Notes under the pieces: generated by a model
Told to the model about the DNA's origin: nothing
Database searches by the model: none
Seen by the model: only the letters and a program-made list of their open reading frames with translations
Position numbers and translations under genes: made by a program
NCBI RefSeq assembly: GCF_001613045.1
Contig: NZ_BDBP01000049.1
Span: 1 to 64,000 of the forward strand
DNA length: 64,000 bases
Origin: Nocardia lijiangensis NBRC 108240
Lineage (GTDB): Bacteria > Actinomycetota > Actinomycetes > Mycobacteriales > Mycobacteriaceae
Direction: 5' to 3'
Shown: positions 58,865 to 64,000 of the stretch, piece by piece
Layout of the letters: every line of letters starts with the position of its first letter
Position numbering within the stretch: the stretch's first letter is position 1

Positions 58865-60124
58865 ATGGACTTCGCACCCAGCGCCCGCGCCGCCGACCTG
58901 GTCGAGCGGGTCGGCCGTTTCATGGACGAGGAGATCGCGCCCGTCGAGGCCCGATACCACCGGGAGGTCGCCGCGCTGCGCGACCGCGGCGAGGACCCCT
59001 GGACGCCGCTGCCGCTGCTCGCCGAACTGCGCGCGAAAGCGCGCGGCGCGGGTCTGTGGAATCTGTTCCTGCCCGCCGCCCACGCGGGCGCCTACGCCGA
59101 ACGATTCGGCACCGACGGCGGGGCGGGCCTGAGCAACACCGACTACGCCCCGATCGCCGAGCTCACCGGCCGCTCGTTCCTCGCGCCGCACGTCTTCAAC
59201 TGCAACGCACCGGATTCGGGAAACATGGAGGTCCTGCTCCAGTACGGGAACCAGGAACAGCGCGACCGCTGGCTCGATCCGCTGCTCGACGGAACGATCC
59301 GCTCGGCCTTCGCCATGACGGAACCGGAGGTGGCCTCCTCCGACGCCACCAATATGGCCGCGACCGCCGAACTCGACGGCGACGAGGTCGTGCTCAACGG
59401 CCGCAAGTGGTGGACCACCGGCATCGGCCATCCCGACTGCGCGGTCATCCTGTTCATGGGATCGACCTATCCGGACGCGGAGAAGCATCGGCGGCACACC
59501 ATGGTCCTCGTCCCCCGCGACACCCCGGGCGTGCGGGTCGAGCGGATGCTGCCCGCGATGGGCCGCTACGACGAGCCTTTCGGCCACGGCGAACTGTCGT
59601 TCACCGATGTCCGGGTGCCCGCGGCCAATATCCTCCTCGGCCCCGGTCGTGCCTTCGACATCGCACAGGGACGACTGGGTCCCGGCCGCGTGCACCACTG
59701 CATGCGCCTGATCGGGCTCGCCGAGTCCGCGCTCGAGGCCGCGTGCCGCCGCGGCCTGGAGCGGACGGCGTTCGGGAAACCCCTGGTGAATTTGGGCGGC
59801 AACCGGGAGCGCATCGCGAAGGCGCGCATCGCGATCGATTCCGCCCGCCTGCTCGTGCTGAACGCGGCATGGAAGCTCGACACCGTCGGCGCCTTGGGCG
59901 CACTGAGCGAGATCAGTCAGATCAAGGCGCAGGTACCGACGGTGGCGCAGGAGGTGATCGACTTCGCCATGCAGATGCACGGCGGCGCGGGCGTTTCCGA
60001 CGATTTCCCGCTGGCGGCGGCGTGGTCCACCGCGCGGGCGATCCGATTGGCCGACGGACCCGACGAGGTGCACCTGGGCATGGTGGCCCGCGTCGAGCTC
60101 GCCAAATACGCCGTGGGGCGCTGA
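58865..60124 (+). CDS. Acyl-CoA dehydrogenase (ACAD10/11-like)
   Basis: 419 residues. FAD-dependent enzyme introducing a double bond into an acyl-CoA. FAMTEPEVASSDATNMAATAELDGDEVVLNGRKWWTTG is the flavin/substrate region, FGHGELSFTDVRVPAANIL follows, and MQMHGGAGVSDDFPLAAAWSTARAIRLADGPDEVHLGMVAR contains the late conserved segment with the GPDEVH motif typical of ACAD10/11-type bacterial enzymes. The ATG at 58865 has GAGGAG just upstream. The chain-length preference is unknown. Confidence 0.93.
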   Translation: MDFAPSARAADLVERVGRFMDEEIAPVEARYHREVAALRDRGEDPWTPLPLLAELRAKARGAGLWNLFLPAAHAGAYAERFGTDGGAGLSNTDYAPIAELTGRSFLAPHVFNCNAPDSGNMEVLLQYGNQEQRDRWLDPLLDGTIRSAFAMTEPEVASSDATNMAATAELDGDEVVLNGRKWWTTGIGHPDCAVILFMGSTYPDAEKHRRHTMVLVPRDTPGVRVERMLPAMGRYDEPFGHGELSFTDVRVPAANILLGPGRAFDIAQGRLGPGRVHHCMRLIGLAESALEAACRRGLERTAFGKPLVNLGGNRERIAKARIAIDSARLLVLNAAWKLDTVGALGALSEISQIKAQVPTVAQEVIDFAMQMHGGAGVSDDFPLAAAWSTARAIRLADGPDEVHLGMVARVELAKYAVGR

Positions 60125-60167
60125 CCCGTCGGGCGTGAAAGCCGTTCCCGCGGTTGCCCGTTCGCCG

Positions 60168-60749
60168 CTACTGCATGGCGAAGCGGAGCAGCGCCTGCTT
60201 GTCGCCCTGCTTGATCTTGCCCTTGCGGTTGAGGACTTCCAGTTGCCACGCGCCGCCGTTGCGGAAGGTGCGGGCCACGGCATTGGCATTGTCGTTGCCG
60301 AGCAGGGAGGGCCAGATGTCGGCGACCTGCTGGCTGCTGCCGCCGGTGGCGTCGTAGACCTTGAACGAAATGTTGTTCGCCTTCTCGAAGGAGCTGCCCT
60401 TCTTGAACGCCGCTGCCACGAAGATGATCGCGTCGATGCCGCCGGGCACGTCGGCGAAGGTGACGTGCACCGTCTCGTCGTCGCCGGTGGCCGCGCCCGT
60501 CTGCTCGTCGCCGGTGTGCAGGACCGCGCCGTTGCCCAGCGGATCGAGCGAGTCGAGGCCCGCGAAACGGACCGGCTCGCTGCCCTGCATGAGGATGGCG
60601 ATCAGGTCCAGGTCGACACCGCGCTTACGACGCGCCCAGCCGAGCGCCCCACCGCTGGCGCCCGCCGAGGGATCCCAGCTCACCCCGACGCTCAGCTTGG
60701 TGATGCCGGCGAGATCCGCGGCGCCGTCTTCTTTCCGGAGCGTGATCAT
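60168..60749 (-). CDS. TerD-family stress protein
   Basis: 193 residues from the ATG at 60749 with GGGGAA upstream. The double TerD motifs are seen: KLSVGVSWDPSAG and RKRGVDLDLIAILM, GDDETVHVTFADVPGGIDAIIFVAA and ISFKVYDATGG, ending FRNGGAWQLEVLNRKGKI. These calcium-binding proteins act in tellurite and general stress systems. Here it stands alone without other ter genes. It is convergent with the acyl-CoA dehydrogenase. Confidence 0.92.
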   Translation of the reverse strand: MITLRKEDGAADLAGITKLSVGVSWDPSAGASGGALGWARRKRGVDLDLIAILMQGSEPVRFAGLDSLDPLGNGAVLHTGDEQTGAATGDDETVHVTFADVPGGIDAIIFVAAAFKKGSSFEKANNISFKVYDATGGSSQQVADIWPSLLGNDNANAVARTFRNGGAWQLEVLNRKGKIKQGDKQALLRFAMQ

Positions 60750-60876
60750 GGCCCGGTTCCCCTTACTATCCCGCCCGAGTCTCGGCGGCGGCTCGCGTTC
60801 GGGCACAACGCCCCTGGTCTCGACCACGACACTACCCATGAACCTCGGTGCCGTACAACACGAAACAAGGCCAGGA

Positions 60877-61572
60877 TCAGGAAAGTCGCCGCAGTAGTTC
60901 CTCGGCGACGCCCGCCGAGGAGGCGGGATTCTGGCCCGTGATCAGGTTGCGGTCGACCACCACGTTCGGCGTCCACGGGTCGGCCTCGCGGAAGTCGGCG
61001 CCGATCTGCACCAGCCGATCCTGCAACAGCCACTTGGCCTTGTCGGCGAAACCCGCTTGCGTCTCTTCGGCATTGGTGAAGCCGGTCAGCGCGTAGCCCG
61101 CGAAGACGTTGGTCCCGTCGGCCCCGGTCGCGGCGAGCAGCGCGGCGGGCGCGTGGCACACCACGGCCAACGGTTTGCCGGAATGCACTGCGGCGGTGAG
61201 CAATGCGCCGGAAGTGGCGTCGACGGCGAGATCTTCCATCGGCCCGTGCCCGCCGGGGTAGAACACGGCGTCGTAGTCGGCGAGATCGACGCCTGCCAGC
61301 GCGATCGGGTTCGCGAGTTCCCGGCTGGTGGACACGACCTCCGCGCGATGGTCCGCCGTCTCCTTGCCGCCGTTGACCTCGGGCGCGAGGCTGCCCTTGT
61401 CGACGGCGGGCACGACGCCGCCCGGGGTGGCCACCACGATCCGGTGACCCGCGGCCTTCAGCGCCTCGAAGGGCACGACGAACTCCTCGGCCCAGTATCC
61501 GGTCGGATGCTTGGTGCCGTCGGCCAGTGTCCAGTAGTCGACACCGGTCATCACGAACAGAATGTTCGCCAT
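60877..61572 (-). CDS. DJ-1/PfpI-family protein (Hsp31/glyoxalase III-like)
   Basis: 231 residues. The nucleophile elbow is AVVCHAPAAL with Cys139 and His140, and an acidic residue in GYWAEEFVVPFEAL (Glu29/Glu30) completes the type I glutamine-amidotransferase-like triad. YPGGHGPMEDL matches the Hsp31-like group that converts methylglyoxal or acts as a chaperone. ATG at 61572; the intergenic region to the divergent operon is 268 bp. Confidence 0.88.
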   Translation of the reverse strand: MANILFVMTGVDYWTLADGTKHPTGYWAEEFVVPFEALKAAGHRIVVATPGGVVPAVDKGSLAPEVNGGKETADHRAEVVSTSRELANPIALAGVDLADYDAVFYPGGHGPMEDLAVDATSGALLTAAVHSGKPLAVVCHAPAALLAATGADGTNVFAGYALTGFTNAEETQAGFADKAKWLLQDRLVQIGADFREADPWTPNVVVDRNLITGQNPASSAGVAEELLRRLS

Positions 61573-61840
61573 TCTCGTCTCCCTCGTTCGGAACCGCGGC
61601 GGGTTCGGTCGTCGGTGCGCGTCGCCTCGGACCAGGTGGCCACGTCGGCGGACCGACGGTCCGCACCCGATCCGTCAGCGGCGACACCGACGACGGTAGG
61701 CCCAATGCGCCGGACCCGGCCAATAGGAATCGACATGTGAGACATCGAAATTTCTATGAGTGTCCAGTGTTGACATCACGTGATGTCAACAAATACCGTC
61801 GAAGGCGCCTGTTTCAACGATGAGACGCGAGGACGGCGGA

Positions 61841-62716
61841 ATGAGAACAACGACGTACGACGACCAAGCCCACGCGATACACGCGCGCGACGTGCGGTTC
61901 GATTTCGATTCGGTCCCCATGCACTACATCCCCGGCGAGGTGATGGCGACCCACATCATCAACGTCATGCACCTGGTGCTGCCGGAGGGCGAGCGGGCCA
62001 TGGCGCAGGCGCTGGCCGAAGCGCTGCCGTTCATCGGCGACGAGCGACTGCGCGAGGAGGTCCAGGGGTTCATCGGCCAGGAGAACATGCACGCCAGCTC
62101 CCACGAGAAGGCGCGCAAGCATCTGGAGTCGATCGGGCTGGACGTCGGCCCGATGGTCGACACGGTGTCCTGGCTGGTCGACCGGGTGCTCGGCGATCAC
62201 GGCCTGACCGGGCGCGCCAAGCACGAATGGCTCTGCGAGCGGCTCGCCCTGTTCGCCGGGATGGAGCACTACACCGCCGTCATCGGCGAGTGGCTGCTGA
62301 CCAACGATCAGCTCGAGGCCAAGAACATGCATCCGGCGATGCTGGATCTCATCCGGTGGCACGGCGCGGAAGAGGTGGAGCACCGCAGCGTGGTCTACGA
62401 CGCCTACATGCACGTCGACGGCGGGTATTTCCGCAAGGCGCGGACCGGCCTGCTGGCGAGCTTCGGCTTGCTCGCCCTGTTCGTGATCTCCGGCGGCTAC
62501 CTGTTCCGCAAGGATCCCGAGCCGGACAAGGGACGGTATTGGCCGCTCCAACTGCTGAGCGCCTCGGCACGCGGTGTGGTACCACGGTTCACCACGTTCG
62601 TCACCGAGATCCCGCGCTATCTGCGGCCGGGTTTCCACCCGTCCCAGCTCGGCCCCATGGACAACGCGATTCGCTACCTCGCGCAGTCGCCCGCGGCCCG
62701 AGCGGGCGAGCGGTGA
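61841..62716 (+). CDS. Metal-dependent hydrolase family protein (PF10118)
   Basis: 291 residues from the ATG at 61841; the ATG at 61820 adds seven residues. The di-iron-like ligand residues lie in GQENMHASSHEKARKHL and RWHGAEEVEHRSVVYDAY, with WLCERLALFAGMEHYTAVIGEWLL between them; a hydrophobic span (LLASFGLLALFVISGGYLF) follows. Members are annotated as metal-dependent hydrolases. The next gene, an iron-sulfur reductase, overlaps by 4 bp (GTGA), so it may supply electrons, which would fit an oxidative di-iron reaction better than hydrolysis. Confidence 0.85.
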   Translation: MRTTTYDDQAHAIHARDVRFDFDSVPMHYIPGEVMATHIINVMHLVLPEGERAMAQALAEALPFIGDERLREEVQGFIGQENMHASSHEKARKHLESIGLDVGPMVDTVSWLVDRVLGDHGLTGRAKHEWLCERLALFAGMEHYTAVIGEWLLTNDQLEAKNMHPAMLDLIRWHGAEEVEHRSVVYDAYMHVDGGYFRKARTGLLASFGLLALFVISGGYLFRKDPEPDKGRYWPLQLLSASARGVVPRFTTFVTEIPRYLRPGFHPSQLGPMDNAIRYLAQSPAARAGER

Positions 62717-63786
62717 GCGCGGTCGTGACCGAGAGCTATCGCCCGCCGCTCCCGGCCCGCGCGATGGCCGGTCTGCTCGACGCGTACAAGCGAACCTTCA
62801 CCTCCGAAGCCACGGCCGGGCTGTTGTCGCGCCCGAATCCGGTGCGCCGCACGGGTTTCGATGTGTGGCTGCGGATCGACGCCCGCGTCATCGAGGCCGA
62901 GGACGTGGTGAGCCTGACGCTCCGTTCGCCCGCCGGGGCGGATCTGCCGTCCTGGATTCCAGGAGCGCACCTCGATGTGTTCCTGCCATCCGGCCGCCAG
63001 CGGCAGTATTCGCTCACCGGCGATCCCGCCGACCGGACGACATATCGCATCGCGGTGCGCTACCTCGCCGACGGCGACGGCGGCTCCCGCGAGATGCACG
63101 ACGATCTTCGGGAAGGCGACCTGCTGCGGATCCGCGGCCCGCGCAACGCCTTCACCTACATCGACGCGCCGGAATACCTGTTCGTCGCGGGCGGAATCGG
63201 CATCACGCCGATCCTGCCGATGGTGACCGAGTGCGCGCGCCGCGGCGCGCCGTGGCGGCTGATCTACCTCGGGCGCTCGCGGGCGAGCATGCCATTCCTG
63301 CACGAGCTGGAACGCTGCCGCGGCGGCACGCTCGAGGTGCGCCCGGACGACGAGTTCGGCGGCCCCGATCTCGATGCCCTCGTGGCCGAGGCCCCGCGCG
63401 GCGCCGCCGTATACGTCTGCGGTCCGCCGCCGCTGATGGAATCCGCGCGACGCGTGCTCTCCGCGACCGACCCGACCGCCTCGGTGCACACCGAGCGTTT
63501 CTCCCCGCTGCCCGTGCAGGACGGCGATCCGTTCCGTATCACGTTGCGGCGCAGCGGAACAACCGTCGACGTCGGCGGTGACGAATCCGCGCTGTCCGCC
63601 ATTCTGCGCGCGGTGCCCGGCGCGGCGTTCTCGTGCAGGCAAGGCTTCTGCGGCACCTGCAAGACGCGGGTGCTCGCCGGGGAGATCGATCACCGGGACC
63701 GGCTGCTGCCGGATTCCGACCGGGATTCCGCCATGCTCACCTGCGTCTCGCGCGCGCTCGGGGACGACCTCGTCCTCGATCTCTGA
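62713..63786 (+). CDS. PDR/VanB-type ferredoxin reductase (flavin and [2Fe-2S])
   Basis: 357 residues from the GTG at 62713. Flavin domain (RQYSLTGDP), NAD-binding domain (LFVAGGIGITPILPM and YVCGPPPLMESARR) and a C-terminal plant-type [2Fe-2S] domain with Cys308, Cys313, Cys316 and Cys344 (CRQGFCGTC and LTC). The protein passes electrons from NADH to a partner oxygenase. The coupled upstream gene and the downstream monooxygenase are candidate partners. Confidence 0.92.
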   Translation: MSAVVTESYRPPLPARAMAGLLDAYKRTFTSEATAGLLSRPNPVRRTGFDVWLRIDARVIEAEDVVSLTLRSPAGADLPSWIPGAHLDVFLPSGRQRQYSLTGDPADRTTYRIAVRYLADGDGGSREMHDDLREGDLLRIRGPRNAFTYIDAPEYLFVAGGIGITPILPMVTECARRGAPWRLIYLGRSRASMPFLHELERCRGGTLEVRPDDEFGGPDLDALVAEAPRGAAVYVCGPPPLMESARRVLSATDPTASVHTERFSPLPVQDGDPFRITLRRSGTTVDVGGDESALSAILRAVPGAAFSCRQGFCGTCKTRVLAGEIDHRDRLLPDSDRDSAMLTCVSRALGDDLVLDL

Positions 63787-63825
63787 CCCACGGGCAACGG
63801 CGCCCGTTTCGGAAAGGAAGACTCC

Positions 63826-64000
63826 ATGTCCGCACCGAGCGGAACAGACCCCGAGCACCGCGCGATCGTCGTGATCGGCGCGGGTATCGCGGGCATCGGC
63901 CTCGCCGTCAAGCTGCGCGAAGCGGGATTCGACGACTTCGTCCTGCTCGAGCGCGCGAGCGAGCTGGGCGGGACCTGGCAGGCCAACACCTACCCGGGCT
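63826..64000 (+). CDS. Flavin-containing (Baeyer-Villiger-type) monooxygenase, N-terminus only
   Basis: The ATG at 63826 follows GGAAAGGAAG. The first 58 residues show the FAD motif VVIGAGIAGIGLAVKL and GGTWQANTYPG, the usual N-terminal sequence of Baeyer-Villiger and related flavin monooxygenases. The rest lies outside the window. It is the third gene of the oxidoreductase operon (40 bp spacing). Confidence 0.9.
   Translation, partial: MSAPSGTDPEHRAIVVIGAGIAGIGLAVKLREAGFDDFVLLERASELGGTWQANTYPG

Overview
This is a high-GC actinobacterial chromosome segment, most likely from a Nocardia or close relative in the Mycobacteriales. The support is the codon and GC bias, mycobacterial-type families (LppP/LprE lipoprotein, TIGR03084-type mycothiol enzyme, Mqo, many TetR, PucR and SDR genes), and a left end whose order (Mg-chelatase, GNAT, Mqo, alpha/beta hydrolase) matches the Rv2850c-Rv2854 region of M. 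tuberculosis as I remember it. No rRNA, tRNA, CRISPR array, insertion sequence or phage gene was seen.

Layout. 1-10.2 kb is housekeeping: Mg-chelatase-like AAA protein (cut by the window edge), acetyltransferase, malate:quinone oxidoreductase, hydrolases, a serine beta-lactamase-fold enzyme, a lipoprotein, cobyric acid synthase and methionine aminopeptidase. A broken PIN-domain (VapC-like) toxin gene sits inside this block. 10.3-15.6 kb holds a MarR regulator divergent from an Old Yellow Enzyme and a quinone reductase, then a large LuxR-type STAND regulator. 16.1-22.8 kb is a phosphonate island: a HutC-type regulator, an HpnW/PbfD-like FAD oxidoreductase, a phosphonatase-like hydrolase and a four-gene 2-aminoethylphosphonate-type ABC importer, with two dre-like operators. 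25.7-30.6 kb is an asparagine pathway, with permease, asparaginase and aspartase overlapping by 4 bp and divergent from an FCD-type GntR regulator.

30.5-39.6 kb is a probable catabolic cluster: AraC regulator, two quinone-reductase-like enzymes, an Fe(II)/2-oxoglutarate dioxygenase, a beta-keto-acid cleavage enzyme (BKACE), an MFS transporter, a small hydrolase and both subunits of a 3-oxoacid CoA-transferase. It ends in the stump of an acyl-CoA ligase. The chemistry fits: BKACE releases acetoacetate and the CoA-transferase activates it. 39.6-48.9 kb is mixed, with a secreted protein, a YeiH-family pseudogene, an SDR, a saccharopine-dehydrogenase-like enzyme, a PaaX regulator, hydrolase, MFS/TetR pair, SUKH-like protein and DUF2798 protein.

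The most unusual gene is at 49.0-53.4 kb. It encodes a single 1465-residue protein that joins a trypsin-like protease, a CHAT (caspase-like) protease, a STAND/NB-ARC NTPase and six exactly 40-residue TPR repeats. This is the architecture of a sensor-effector conflict (anti-phage or programmed death) protein. 53.8-64 kb carries an unknown protein, a stand-alone sulfatase-type LamG domain protein, a PucR regulator, an SDR, a TetR/acyl-CoA dehydrogenase pair, a TerD protein, a DJ-1/PfpI protein and an oxidoreductase operon running off the right edge.
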